Positions 48,695-57,850 are shown, numbered from the stretch's first letter. The stretch is DNA of 64,000 nt from an uncultured Rhodospirillaceae bacterium (GCA_937927415.1 CALBDS010000059.1:137439-201438); one strand, 5' to 3'. The notes: generated by a model from the letters alone, not told the origin. Numbers and translations: made by a program.

Positions 48695-49828
48695 TCAGCG
48701 GGATTCGGGTTCTTCCGCCAGGGCGGCGATGGTGCGGGTCAGCACCTTGATCTCGGTGCGGATCTCGTGGACCGCCTGAGTGCGGCCGGTGACCGATTCC
48801 TCCACCAGCCGCGCCAGATAGACGTCGATGTTGCGCAGGTGCTGGCGCGAGCTTTCGTCCAGCCCGCCCATGTTGGCTTCCAGCAGGCGGGTCAGGACGT
48901 GTTTCATCTCCACCTGATTTTCCGCCAGCTTGACCAGCAGGCTCTGTTCCGCCCGCATCTGGTCGGTCAGGGCCGACAGCCGTTCGGTCAGCGCCACCAG
49001 ATTGGTGTTGGACGACCGCCGGCTGTCCTCCGCCGCCGCGACGGTGCGCTGCAGCGTCTCCATGTTCTCCGCCGTGGTTTCCAGCAGCGCCTGGACATAG
49101 GCGGGGATCGACTGGTCGCCGGTTTCCAGCCCGGTGGCCCCCGACGACAGCCGGGTGGCCCCGGACAGCCAATCCTCCACATCCTGGAAGAAGCGGTTCT
49201 GCGCTTGGCCCGCCTGGAGTTCCAGGAACCCCAGCACCAGCGACCCTGCCAGACCGAACAGGGAGGAGGAAAAGGCGGTCCCCATGCCCACCAGCGGGGT
49301 TTCCAGCCCGGCTTTCAGATTGGCGAACATCTGCCCCACATCGCCGGTCCCCACCGACAGCGTGCCGATGACCCCGCCCACCGACCGCACGGTGGTCAGC
49401 AGGCCCCAGAAGGTGCCCAGCAGCCCCAGGAAGATCAGCAGCCCGATCAGATAGCGCGACAGTTCGCGGGATTCGTCCAGACGCGCGGCGATGCCGTCCA
49501 GCAGCGAGCGCATGGACAGGGCCGACAGCATCAGCCGTCCCTTTTTTTCCCCCAGCATGCGCGCCATGGGGGCCAGCAGCACCGGCTCGGTGGGAGCGGC
49601 GCTATGGGAGGTCTGGTAATGCTTGAGCCACGCCACCTCGGGCCGCAGCATCACGACCTGGCGGAAGATGTAGATGATGCCGACCACCAGCGCCCCCAGG
49701 ATCAGCCCGTTCAGCGCCGGGTTGGTCATGAACGCGCTCTCCAGCGCCGGGAACAGCAGTGCTGCCACCCCCCCGACCACCAGCAGAAACAGGATCATCC
49801 GGGTCAGATACCGCTCGGGGCGGGTCAT
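48695..49828 (-). CDS. MotA/TolQ/ExbB-like proton channel protein
   Basis: A 377-residue membrane protein. Helices lie near residues 8-27, 40-58, 140-160 and 175-205. The segment LIGLLIFLGLLGTFWGLL and the later TAFSSSLFGLAGSLVLGF are characteristic of MotA/ExbB channel proteins. The C-terminal ~150 residues are a cytoplasmic coiled-coil tail (TAENMETLQRTVAAAEDSRR onward), absent from flagellar MotA. It pairs with the MotB-like protein that follows. The operon starts with an OmpA-like periplasmic protein 43 bases upstream. Confidence 0.85.
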   Translation of the reverse strand: MTRPERYLTRMILFLLVVGGVAALLFPALESAFMTNPALNGLILGALVVGIIYIFRQVVMLRPEVAWLKHYQTSHSAAPTEPVLLAPMARMLGEKKGRLMLSALSMRSLLDGIAARLDESRELSRYLIGLLIFLGLLGTFWGLLTTVRSVGGVIGTLSVGTGDVGQMFANLKAGLETPLVGMGTAFSSSLFGLAGSLVLGFLELQAGQAQNRFFQDVEDWLSGATRLSSGATGLETGDQSIPAYVQALLETTAENMETLQRTVAAAEDSRRSSNTNLVALTERLSALTDQMRAEQSLLVKLAENQVEMKHVLTRLLEANMGGLDESSRQHLRNIDVYLARLVEESVTGRTQAVHEIRTEIKVLTRTIAALAEEPESR

Positions 49829-49871
49829 GTGGGCACGGGCCTCCGGTATGCTGGGCTGGCGGGCTGCCGGC

Positions 49872-50639
49872 TCACTCGTTGAGGAACTCCAGGTCGATAC
49901 GGTCATCGGGGCCGTCCTCTGCGGTGTTACCCAACGCGCGGATGTCCACCCGCATGCTGCGCACACCCAGCGCCGACAGCCGCTCGCGCACCGCCATCGC
50001 CCGCGCCAGCGACTTCTGCCGCGCTTCCCGCGCCATATCCGGCGAACCGGAGGCGTAGGAACGCACCTGCAGCCGCATGGACGGGCTGGCGTTCATCCGT
50101 TCCGCCACCTGCGCCAGCACGGGTTCCGCGCTTGGCGGCACCGCGACCTCGATGGCGTCGAAAAACACCGACAGGTTGGCCGGTTTCGGCGGCACCGGGG
50201 CCGGGCGTTCCGTGGGCAGGGCAGCCACCGCCGGGGGAGGGGCGGCGGACGGGGGCGGGGGAGTGGGCACCGGGCGGTTGGGAGCCGGGGCCGGCGCCGG
50301 CGCCCCGCGGGGGGCGTCGGGCGGGTTGACCGGGCTTTCTTCCGCGATGACCGGCGCCATGGGCGGTTCGACCGGAACGGGCGCCACGAACTTGCGGGGC
50401 GCCGGTACGGGCTTGGGCGTGCCGAGGCGGGGGGGTGGTGGGACCGGCAAAGGGTCCGCGTTCTCCAGCGTGAGCTTGCCTTGCGCGGGCGGCGGCACAA
50501 CCGGAGCCGCGGGCGCCGGCTTGTCCACCGTGATCCGCACCTGCGCCGATGCCGGGATCGTCACCCCCGCCAGCATGGCGGCAAGGGCGGCGGTCAGCAA
50601 AGCCTTGACCCCGGCGGCAGGCGTGGGAAAGCCGCTCAT
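49872..50639 (-). CDS. secreted Pro-rich protein with OmpA-like C-terminal domain
   Basis: A 255-residue exported protein. A signal peptide ends at about residue 33 (TIPASAQ). A ~120-residue Pro/Ala/Val-rich segment follows, then an OmpA-like domain (about 160-255) with FFDAIEVAVPPSAEPVLAQVAERM and ARQKSLARAMAVRERLSALGV. The peptidoglycan-binding motif is only partly kept. It leads the operon with the MotA-like and MotB-like genes. The Pro-rich stretch could span the periplasm, so this may be the outer-envelope end of the complex. Start at 50639; an ATG at 50663 would add eight residues. Confidence 0.78.
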   Translation of the reverse strand: MSGFPTPAAGVKALLTAALAAMLAGVTIPASAQVRITVDKPAPAAPVVPPPAQGKLTLENADPLPVPPPPRLGTPKPVPAPRKFVAPVPVEPPMAPVIAEESPVNPPDAPRGAPAPAPAPNRPVPTPPPPSAAPPPAVAALPTERPAPVPPKPANLSVFFDAIEVAVPPSAEPVLAQVAERMNASPSMRLQVRSYASGSPDMAREARQKSLARAMAVRERLSALGVRSMRVDIRALGNTAEDGPDDRIDLEFLNE

Positions 50640-50755
50640 GCGAATGAGACACCCCTTCGTCAACAGCGCGTTTCCCCTTACATGGGAATCCCGTGCACCA
50701 TGAATAGCCTATCGGACGGTGTAGCGACAACGCCCATGCCGCCGGACGGCGGTGT

Positions 50756-50782
50756 CCGAAAGAGGGGGCGCCCCTCTTTCGG
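50756..50782. terminator. terminator-like hairpin beside suhB
   Basis: A 12-bp perfect stem (50756-50767 with 50771-50782, loop GCG). No T-run follows on either strand. It is built like the palindrome at 6425-6450 (purine-rich arm with a G-run, GCG/GC centre), suggesting a common type of 3'-end hairpin in this genome. Confidence 0.5.
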
Positions 50783-50791
50783 GCCGGATTC

Positions 50792-51619
50792 TCAGGCGGG
50801 CTTGCGCTCCGCCCCGGCCTTCTGCTTGTCCGACACGCGCAGAAGCTTGCCCAGAGTCAGGTGCAGATGGGAATTGGCGGCGAGAATCGACCCGCCATAG
50901 ACCGGGTTGCGGCCGCCGCCGATTTCACCGACGAAGCCGCCGGCCTCCGTCACCAGCAGAACGCCGGCAGCACAGTCCCACGGGGCCAGCCCGCGTTCCC
51001 AGAAGCCTTCAAAACGGCCCGCGGCCACATAGGCGAGGTCGAGGGAGGCGGCGCCGAACCGGCGGATGCCCGCCACCTCGGCCATCACCGTTTCCATTTC
51101 GGCCAGAAAGCCCTTGTGGTCGCCGCGGCCCTTGAAGGGGATGCCGGTGGCGACCAGGGAATCGTCCAGGCGGCGGCGTTCGGACACGCGCAGACGCTGG
51201 TGGTTCAGGAACGTACCCTGGCCCTTTTCCGCCCAGAACATTTCGTCATGGACCGGCTCGTACACCACGCCGGCGACGATTTCGCCGTTCTTTTCCAGCG
51301 CGATGGACACCGCCCAGTGGGGCAGGCCGTGCAGGAAATTGGTGGTGCCGTCCAGCGGATCGATGATCCAGCGGGTGGTGACGTCCTTGCCCTCGACCTT
51401 GCCCCCTTCTTCCAGAAGGAAACCGAATTCGGGGCGGGCCTTCGACAGCTCCTCGCGGAGAATCTTTTCGGCCTTGTGGTCGGCGGCGGAGACGAAATCG
51501 CTGGGGCCCTTGCGGGACACCTGCAGGTTTTCGACCTCGCCGAAGTCGCGCACCAACGCCCGCCCCGCCTTTTCAGCGGCGCGGGTCATGACGTTGAGCA
51601 GGGCGGAACGGGTAGCCAT
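50792..51619 (-). CDS. suhB: inositol monophosphatase family protein
   Basis: A 275-residue IMPase/SuhB-family phosphatase. Metal-binding motifs are EEGGKVEG, WIIDPLDGTTNFLHGLPHWAVSIA and LAPWDCAAGVLLVTEAGG, all complete. It dephosphorylates inositol phosphate or related substrates. In enterobacteria SuhB also affects rRNA transcription; whether this copy does so is unknown. It is the second gene after efp on the minus strand, with a hairpin between them. Confidence 0.9.
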   Translation of the reverse strand: MATRSALLNVMTRAAEKAGRALVRDFGEVENLQVSRKGPSDFVSAADHKAEKILREELSKARPEFGFLLEEGGKVEGKDVTTRWIIDPLDGTTNFLHGLPHWAVSIALEKNGEIVAGVVYEPVHDEMFWAEKGQGTFLNHQRLRVSERRRLDDSLVATGIPFKGRGDHKGFLAEMETVMAEVAGIRRFGAASLDLAYVAAGRFEGFWERGLAPWDCAAGVLLVTEAGGFVGEIGGGRNPVYGGSILAANSHLHLTLGKLLRVSDKQKAGAERKPA

Positions 51620-51653
51620 GTGATGAAACGATCCTGATGACGGGCACTGAAGA

Positions 51654-51675
51654 GGGCGGCGGAGGATCGCCGCCC
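51654..51675. terminator. hairpin between efp and suhB
   Basis: An 8-bp perfect GC stem (51654-51661 with 51668-51675, loop GAGGAT) just after the efp stop on the minus strand. No T-run. It may reduce read-through from efp or protect the efp mRNA end. Confidence 0.35.
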
Positions 51676-51690
51676 GTACGCGGGAGGGAA

Positions 51691-52257
51691 TCAGTCCTTG
51701 GCGCGTTCGACGTATTCGCCCGAGGCCGTGTCCACCACCACGCGGGTGCCGGCTTCGATGTGCGGCGGCACCAGGATCGACACGCCGTTTTCCAGCTTCG
51801 CCGGCTTGTACGACGACGAGGCGGTCTGACCCTTCACCACCGGATCGGCTTCGACGATGGCCAGGATGACCTTGGCCGGCAGTTCCACGCCCAGCGGGCT
51901 GCCTTCGTGGGTCTGCACGGTGACTTCCATGCCGTCCTGCAGGAACACGGCCTGATCACCGATGATGTCGCGCGGAATCGAAACCTGTTCGAACGATTCC
52001 TTGTCCATGAAGGTGAAGCTGTCGCCCTCGGCGAACAGGAAGGTCATTTCATGTTCGTCCAGGCGGGCGCGCTCGACGGTTTCCTGGGTGCGGAACCGTT
52101 CGATGATCTTGGTGCCGGTGCGGACGTCCTTCGCTTCGATCTGGATGAAGGCGCCGCCCTTGCCGGGCTGCACGATGGCGGTTTTCTGGACGACGTAGAG
52201 CTTGCCGTTGTGCTCCAGCACATGGCCGGCGCGCATCGTGTTGGCATTGACCTTCAT
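51691..52257 (-). CDS. efp: elongation factor P
   Basis: A 188-residue EF-P. The KOW-like domain 1 begins MKVNANTMRAGHVLEHNGKL and has the modification-site loop QPGKGGAF with Lys33 at its tip. Domains II and III follow, with ELPAKVILAIVEADP and PPHIEAGTRVVVDTASGEYVERA. EF-P rescues ribosomes at polyproline stretches, which are frequent in the Pro-rich proteins of this window. The lysine tip and the divergent epmA gene indicate beta-lysylation. Start at 52257 matches the family N-terminus. Confidence 0.95.
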   Translation of the reverse strand: MKVNANTMRAGHVLEHNGKLYVVQKTAIVQPGKGGAFIQIEAKDVRTGTKIIERFRTQETVERARLDEHEMTFLFAEGDSFTFMDKESFEQVSIPRDIIGDQAVFLQDGMEVTVQTHEGSPLGVELPAKVILAIVEADPVVKGQTASSSYKPAKLENGVSILVPPHIEAGTRVVVDTASGEYVERAKD

Positions 52258-52440
52258 GGGACTTTCCCGTTTTTTCCAAGAGACAGGCGGCGCGGACCCT
52301 AGCAGCTTGCCCACGCGCCTGCAACGCCGTGCCCGTCATGGCGGCTATGGCCCCCCATGTCAGGCGCTGCGTTGACCGGCGGAGGCCGGCGTGTCCATAC
52401 CTATGAGCCGCCTAAGATACCCATTGCGTGGGGTTTGTCC

Positions 52441-53511
52441 ATGCCGCATCCGCCGGTTTCCCGTCTGCCGTTCTGGCACCCCCAGATTTTCGCCCGCCGC
52501 CGCCCCCATCTGGCGGTGCGGGGGCGGGTGCTGGCCGCCGTGCGGTCCTTTTTCGCCTGCGCCGGATTCGCGGAGGTGGACACGCCCGCCCTCCAGGTAT
52601 CGCCGGGGATGGAGCCGCACCTGAACGCCTTTGCCACCGATCTCACCGGCCCCTATCCGGGCGAGCGGCGGCGGCTCTACCTCCACACCTCCCCCGAATT
52701 CGCCATGAAGAAGCTGCTGGTGGCGGGGGAGCCGCGCATCTACCAGCTGGCCCACGCCTTCCGCAACGGCGAGCGGTCGGCCACCCACCACCCGGAATTC
52801 ACCATGCTGGAATGGTACCGGGCGGGGGAGGGGTACCGCCGCCTGATCGAGGATTGCCAGGATCTGGTGCGCGCCGCCGCCACGGCAGCGGGGCGGGAAC
52901 GGTTCTCCTTCAACGGCATGACGTGCGATCCGTTCGCGCCCTGGCGCATCCTGCCGGTGGCGGACGCCTTTCGGGAATACGCCGGCATCGACCTGATGGC
53001 CTGCTACGACGGCAGCCACGACCCGGACCCCGCCCCGCTGGCGGCGGCGGCCCAGGCCGCCGGCATCGCCCCGCATGCCGGGGACCGCTGGGAAGACATC
53101 GTGTTCCGCGTGCTGTTCGAGCGCATCGAACCCCATCTGGGGGACGGCGTGCCGTGCGTGCTGATCGACTATCCCCTGTGCATGGCCGCGCTGTCGCGGC
53201 CCAAGCCCGAGGACGGGCGGCTGGCCGAGCGGTTCGAGCTGTACGCCTGCGGGCTGGAACTGGCGAATGCCTTCGGCGAACTGACCGATCCGGCAGCACA
53301 GCGGGCGCGGTTCACCGCCGACATGGATCTGAAGGAACGGCTGTACGGCGAGCGATTCCCGGTGGATGAGGATTTCCTGGCCGCGCTGGACTATGGCCTG
53401 CCCGCCTGCTCCGGCATCGCACTCGGGTTCGACCGGCTGGCCATGCTGTGCAGCGGGGCCGCCGACATCACCGATGTGCTGTGGGCACCTGTGGCGCCGG
53501 TGTCAGCATGA
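52441..53511 (+). CDS. epmA: EF-P beta-lysylation ligase (LysRS-like)
   Basis: A 356-residue class II lysyl-tRNA synthetase-like protein that lacks the anticodon-binding domain, as in EpmA/PoxA/GenX. Motif 2 is RNGERSATHHPEFTMLEWYRA and motif 3 is SGIALGFDRLAML, with ELANAFGEL in between. It attaches (R)-beta-lysine to the EF-P tip lysine; the mutase EpmB is not in the window. It is divergent from efp, with about 180 bases between starts. The slightly longer than usual length comes from an N-terminal extension. Confidence 0.9.
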   Translation: MPHPPVSRLPFWHPQIFARRRPHLAVRGRVLAAVRSFFACAGFAEVDTPALQVSPGMEPHLNAFATDLTGPYPGERRRLYLHTSPEFAMKKLLVAGEPRIYQLAHAFRNGERSATHHPEFTMLEWYRAGEGYRRLIEDCQDLVRAAATAAGRERFSFNGMTCDPFAPWRILPVADAFREYAGIDLMACYDGSHDPDPAPLAAAAQAAGIAPHAGDRWEDIVFRVLFERIEPHLGDGVPCVLIDYPLCMAALSRPKPEDGRLAERFELYACGLELANAFGELTDPAAQRARFTADMDLKERLYGERFPVDEDFLAALDYGLPACSGIALGFDRLAMLCSGAADITDVLWAPVAPVSA

Positions 53512-53630
53512 ACCGGGTTCGTGGGGCGGGTGAGGCATTTTTGTGTCCGTCACCCTTCCGCCGTCTCCACCGTTTGGAGTAAGGTCGCGGCCTGACCGCG
53601 TAACCCCTTCGCAAAAGCAGAAATTCGATC

Positions 53631-54518
53631 ATGGCTGTCCGCTTCTGGCGCATCGCGCTTGTCGTTCCCGAGGTTCACACCCCCGCGTTTGCCGAGGTGG
53701 TGGGCGATCACGCCGACGCGGTGTCGTCCTTTGAACTGGATGAGGGGGAAACCTGGCTGATCGAGGCGACGTCCCACACCCCCCCCGACCTGCCGCGGCT
53801 GGAAACCCGCGTGGCCCTGTTGGCCCAGGCGCTTGGCGTGCCGGAGCCGAAGGTGATCGTGGAGGACATCCCCTCCATCGACTGGGTGTCCTACACCTAT
53901 CAGGCGTTCCCGCCGATCCGTGCCGGCCGCTATTTCGTCCACGGCTCCCACCTGGAAGACCCGGTGCCGCCGGGGACCATTCCGCTGCTGGTGGACGCCG
54001 CCACCGCCTTTGGCACCGGCGAGCACGGCTCGACCAACGGCTGCCTGCAGGCGCTGGACCGGGTGGCGCGGCGGCTGCGGCTCGGCCGCGGCCGGGGGCG
54101 CGGGGCGCTGGATATGGGCTGCGGCTCGGGCATCCTGGCGCTGGCGGTGGCCAAGACGTGGCGGGTGCCGGTCGTCGCGGTGGACATCGACCCCGAAGCG
54201 GTGCGCGTCACCCTTGAGAACGCCCGCCTGAACGGCGTCGCCCCGCTGATCGAAAGCGAAGGCGGCGACGGTTATCACACCCCGCTGGTGCGCCGCCGCG
54301 GGCCGTACCGCCTGATTACCGCCAACATCCTGGCCCGCCCGCTGGCCCGCATGGCGCCGTTCCTGGCCCGCAATCTGGTGCCGGGCGGCTATGCCATCCT
54401 GTCCGGCCTGCTCAATCGCCAGGAGCGCCACGTCATCCAGGCCCACCGCGCCCAGGGTCTGCATCTGGTCGCCCGCATCCCGGTGGGCGAGTGGACCACG
54501 CTGGTGATGCGAGGCTGA
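53631..54518 (+). CDS. prmA: ribosomal protein L11 methyltransferase
   Basis: A 295-residue PrmA. The N-terminal substrate-recognition domain (about 1-95) is followed by a class I methyltransferase domain with the family signature TAFGTGEHGSTNGCLQAL, motif I ALDMGCGSGILALAVAK and the NILARPL motif. It trimethylates ribosomal protein L11. Start at 53631. It is a single gene that converges on a sensor kinase gene 30 bases away, with a small hairpin in the gap. Confidence 0.93.
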   Translation: MAVRFWRIALVVPEVHTPAFAEVVGDHADAVSSFELDEGETWLIEATSHTPPDLPRLETRVALLAQALGVPEPKVIVEDIPSIDWVSYTYQAFPPIRAGRYFVHGSHLEDPVPPGTIPLLVDAATAFGTGEHGSTNGCLQALDRVARRLRLGRGRGRGALDMGCGSGILALAVAKTWRVPVVAVDIDPEAVRVTLENARLNGVAPLIESEGGDGYHTPLVRRRGPYRLITANILARPLARMAPFLARNLVPGGYAILSGLLNRQERHVIQAHRAQGLHLVARIPVGEWTTLVMRG

Positions 54519-54524
54519 GGGCAG

Positions 54525-54541
54525 CCCCCTTTCCAAGGGGG
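54525..54541. terminator. hairpin between convergent prmA and kinase genes
   Basis: A 7-bp perfect stem (CCCCCTT, 54525-54531, with AAGGGGG, 54535-54541; loop TCC). It sits in the 30-base gap between two convergent stops and may serve both genes, though no T-run is seen. Confidence 0.4.
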
Positions 54542-54548
54542 GAACCTG

Positions 54549-56603
54549 TCACCCCGCGGCGTTTCGTTCCGGTGCCGTGTCCAACGGCAGGGCCAGGGGC
54601 ATTTTCAGGATGAAGTGGGCGCCGGTGTGGCCCGCTTCCGGCTCCAGCGACAGGTGCCCCTTCAGGTTCTGCTGCACCGTGTTGAAGGCCAGATGCAGCC
54701 CCAACCCGGTGTTGCCCTGGCCGCGGCGGGTGGTGAAGAAGGGTTCGAACACCCGGCGGCGCACATCCGCCGGGATGCCGGGGCCGGTGTCGCGGTAATC
54801 GATGCGGACCTGCCCTTCCTTTTCCTCCGTCACGGCAATGATGATCCGCCGCTCCGTGGAATCCTCGCCGCTGAAGGCGTGGTCGAGGGAGTTCATCACC
54901 AGGATCGTCACCACCTGCGACAGGGCGCCGGGGTAGCTGTCCGCGATCACCCCCTCGGCGCAGTCCAACCCGATGGCGACACCGGCGCGGTCGCATTTGG
55001 GCTTCACGCTGATGATGGTCTGGGACAGGGTTTCCCGCAGGTCGAAACTGCGCCGCCGTTCGCTCGACTGGTCGGCGGCCACCTGCTTGAACGCCTGCAC
55101 CAGATTGGCCGCGCGGTCCATGTTCCCCTGGATCAGCCCGGCGATTTCCTGGGCGCGGGCGATGAAATTCTCGAATTCCGACCGTTTCAGCCCGCCGCGG
55201 GCCAGGGCGTCGGCGATGGTCTGCACCTCCTCCGTCAGCAGGCTGGCGCCGGTCAAGGTGATGCCGATGGGGGTGTTGACCTCGTGCGCCACACCGGCCA
55301 CCACGCTGCCGAGGGCCGCCATCTTCTCGCTGTGGATCAGCTGTTCCTGGGCGGCGCGCAGTTCGGTCAGCGCCCGTTCGGCCTGTTCGCGGGCTTGGCG
55401 CTGCGCCTCCTCGCTGGCGGCCAGGGCGTGGGTGCGCTGCGCCAGGGCGGCGGTGTTGGTGCGGAACACCTCCAGCGCGCCGGCGATCTCGTGGAATTCC
55501 GTGTGGCGCACCGGCGGGATGGGAGTTGTCAGATCCCCCTCGGCGATTCGGCGGGTGACGGCGGCCAACTGGGCCAGCGGCCGCACCACCGAGCGGCTGA
55601 CCACCAGCCACACGATCATCAGCGGCCCCAGAAAGGTTGCCGCCGCCACCGCCACCAGCCATTGCCGGGCGGAACGGATCTGGGCGGCCACCGCCGCCTT
55701 GGTCTGTTCCGCCTGATCCTCCACCAGCCCGACCACGCGGGACACGGCGATGCTGAGGCCGGTCACCACCTCGCGTCCCTGAAGCGTCCGGCGCTCGCTG
55801 TCGGCGCGCAGGGTCAGCAGCCGGGTGCGGATGGGAAACAGCCCGTCGGGGCCGGCGGCCAGGGCCGTAAAGTCCGCCGACAACCGCTCCGCCGCCGCCC
55901 GTTCCGGGGTGCCGGCGGGCAGGGATGCCACCGCGGCATCGAAACGGGCCTGCGATGCGTCGAAACTGGCCCGTGCGGCCTGCAGCGCGTTGTGCTGTTC
56001 GATCTGTCCCGCGTCATACAGGCGCAGCATCATGCGGTCGCCAGCGGCTTCCAGATCCCAGCGCAGCGAATCGGGTATCACCCGCCGCTCCGCGCTGTCG
56101 AGCCGGGCCAGGAACACGTCGAGTCCGGCCTGCAGCCGTTCCATCGCCTGACGCAGAAGGCGGCCCTTGCCCTCCGCCTCGATCCGTTGCTCAACCAATT
56201 GGTTGCGCTGGCTGACATTTTCCTCCAGCGCGCGGACGATGCCGGCGATCTCTTCCACATGGGATGCGGTGGCGGGAATGCGGCGCAGGGCGGCCATGGC
56301 GTCCAGCAGGGCATAGGCATGCTGTCCCAGCGACACCACGGCGTTCTGGCGCTGGATCTGGTTGCGGGCCGCTTCGATTTCGCCGCTGCCGGCGGCATAG
56401 CGGTTGGTGGTTTCCGCCAGCCGCAGGGCCTGATTGAGGGCGGTGGCCTGTTCCTGCGACACCACGGTGAACAGATGCTCGATGCGCGTGTAGGAATAAG
56501 CACTGATCCCGACGGCCACCAGGGTCATTGCCGCCACGGCAAAGGCCGCGGCCACCACCGTGGCCCGCACGCTGCGCCGCCGCCATCCCAGACCGTCCGA
56601 CAC
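54549..56603 (-). CDS. membrane sensor histidine kinase
   Basis: A 684-residue kinase. Membrane helix 1 lies at about 13-38, a helical periplasmic sensor at 40-310, helix 2 at about 315-336, a HAMP domain at 337-390, and a coiled coil at 390-425. The phospho-acceptor His440 is in GVAHEVNTPIGITL. The ATP domain has NSLDHAFSG (N box), DTGPGIP, FEPFFTTRRGQGNTGLGL. No response regulator is adjacent. It is divergent from a polyamine-type binding protein gene, with 146 bases between starts; this pairing suggests that the binding protein presents ligand to the sensor. Confidence 0.9.
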   Translation of the reverse strand: MSDGLGWRRRSVRATVVAAAFAVAAMTLVAVGISAYSYTRIEHLFTVVSQEQATALNQALRLAETTNRYAAGSGEIEAARNQIQRQNAVVSLGQHAYALLDAMAALRRIPATASHVEEIAGIVRALEENVSQRNQLVEQRIEAEGKGRLLRQAMERLQAGLDVFLARLDSAERRVIPDSLRWDLEAAGDRMMLRLYDAGQIEQHNALQAARASFDASQARFDAAVASLPAGTPERAAAERLSADFTALAAGPDGLFPIRTRLLTLRADSERRTLQGREVVTGLSIAVSRVVGLVEDQAEQTKAAVAAQIRSARQWLVAVAAATFLGPLMIVWLVVSRSVVRPLAQLAAVTRRIAEGDLTTPIPPVRHTEFHEIAGALEVFRTNTAALAQRTHALAASEEAQRQAREQAERALTELRAAQEQLIHSEKMAALGSVVAGVAHEVNTPIGITLTGASLLTEEVQTIADALARGGLKRSEFENFIARAQEIAGLIQGNMDRAANLVQAFKQVAADQSSERRRSFDLRETLSQTIISVKPKCDRAGVAIGLDCAEGVIADSYPGALSQVVTILVMNSLDHAFSGEDSTERRIIIAVTEEKEGQVRIDYRDTGPGIPADVRRRVFEPFFTTRRGQGNTGLGLHLAFNTVQQNLKGHLSLEPEAGHTGAHFILKMPLALPLDTAPERNAAG

Positions 56604-56749
56604 TGTCTTTGTCTTCCCTTCCGCCGGCCTTGCCCGGCATCCCCCGGTTGCGCGCCGTTACGGCGCACGCAGGAGATGATTGATCGGCCCCCGTTGTGGC
56701 CGGCATGATGCCCCAGTCACATCTTCTTCGCCAATGGAGAACCGCGGGA

Positions 56750-57850
56750 ATGGCCGAAGGAACGACGGGTGCGGGCAAGGCGAACGGCTGCGGGCCGATC
56801 CTGCGGCGGCTGGCGGCGGCTTTGCTGCTCCTTCCCGCCCTGCTGGTTCCGGCTGCGGCGGACGAGTTGAGGTTTCTGACCTGGGCCGATTACATATCCC
56901 CCGAACTGGTCGCCAAGTTCGAGCGGGAAACCGGGCACCGGCTGATCGTGGACACCTTCCTGACCGTGGGCGAGTTGCGGGACCGGCTGAAGCGGGGTGC
57001 CCCGATGCGCTACGATCTGGCCCACCCCGCCGATTACGACGTGCCCATGCTGGCCGAGGCCGGGCTGCTGGAGCCGATCAACGCCCAGGAATTGCCGGGA
57101 TACGCCAACCTGCTGGACGGCTGGCGGTCGCCCCCATACGACCGCCACAATGAATGGAGCGTGCCGGTCCATTGGGGCACCACCTCCATCGTGGTGGACA
57201 CGGCGGTCTATCAGGGGGACATCGACACCTACCGCCTGCTGTTCGACCCGCCGCCGGAACTGAAGGGCAAGGTGGGATTCCTGATCGGGGCGGAGGAGAC
57301 GCTGCGTATGGCGCTGCTCTACATGGGGCAGCCGCAATGCACCTCCGACCGGGCGGTGCTGGATCGGGCAATGGCGCTGGTGCGCCCGCTGCTCCAGCCG
57401 GGCGGGGTCTATGACATCAGCTCCGTCCTCGACACGCTGACCGGCGGGCGGGTGGCGGTGGGGGTGGCGTGGAACGGCGATGCGCTGCGCGCCCGCCAGA
57501 TCCGCCCCACCCTGCGCTATGCCTATCCGCGCGAAGGGATCATCGTCTGGTCCGACGCGCTGGTGGTCATGAAGGGAACCCCGCACAAGGCGGCGGCGCT
57601 GCAATTCATCAACTTCATGCTGCAGCCGGAAAACGCGGCCCTGCAAAGCAACTTCTCACGCTACGCCAACGCCATCCGCGGGTCCGACACCTGGATGGAC
57701 CCCGACCTGCTGGACGCGCCGGAGGTGGTGTTGCCCAGCCGCGTGCAGGTGCGCTTCTTCCGCTCATGCAACAGCGAGCAGTTGGGGCTGTACGGAGAGG
57801 TGTGGGACCCCGTGCTCCAGGCGGTGCAAAAGAAAGCCCCGGCGCCGTGA
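56750..57850 (+). CDS. PotD/PotF-type periplasmic spermidine/putrescine-binding protein
   Basis: A 366-residue binding protein with a signal peptide of about 40 residues (basic start, ILRRLAAALLLLPALLVPAAA). The mature start DELRFLTWADYISPELVAKFERETG is diagnostic of the PotD/PotF family, as are DLAHPADYDVPMLAEAGLLEPI and VPVHWGTTSIVVD. It should bind a polyamine or related cation. No permease or ATPase genes are next to it, so it may serve as a sensor partner rather than a transporter subunit. Start at 56750; an earlier in-frame ATG at 56696 would extend into the promoter region. Confidence 0.85.
   Translation: MAEGTTGAGKANGCGPILRRLAAALLLLPALLVPAAADELRFLTWADYISPELVAKFERETGHRLIVDTFLTVGELRDRLKRGAPMRYDLAHPADYDVPMLAEAGLLEPINAQELPGYANLLDGWRSPPYDRHNEWSVPVHWGTTSIVVDTAVYQGDIDTYRLLFDPPPELKGKVGFLIGAEETLRMALLYMGQPQCTSDRAVLDRAMALVRPLLQPGGVYDISSVLDTLTGGRVAVGVAWNGDALRARQIRPTLRYAYPREGIIVWSDALVVMKGTPHKAAALQFINFMLQPENAALQSNFSRYANAIRGSDTWMDPDLLDAPEVVLPSRVQVRFFRSCNSEQLGLYGEVWDPVLQAVQKKAPAP

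Noticed and set aside
47223..49828. MotA-like and MotB-like pair as a Zorya anti-phage system
   Set aside because: ZorA/ZorB would be accompanied by ZorC/ZorD (helicase) or ZorE (nuclease); the neighbours are an OmpA-like protein, a thioesterase and suhB.
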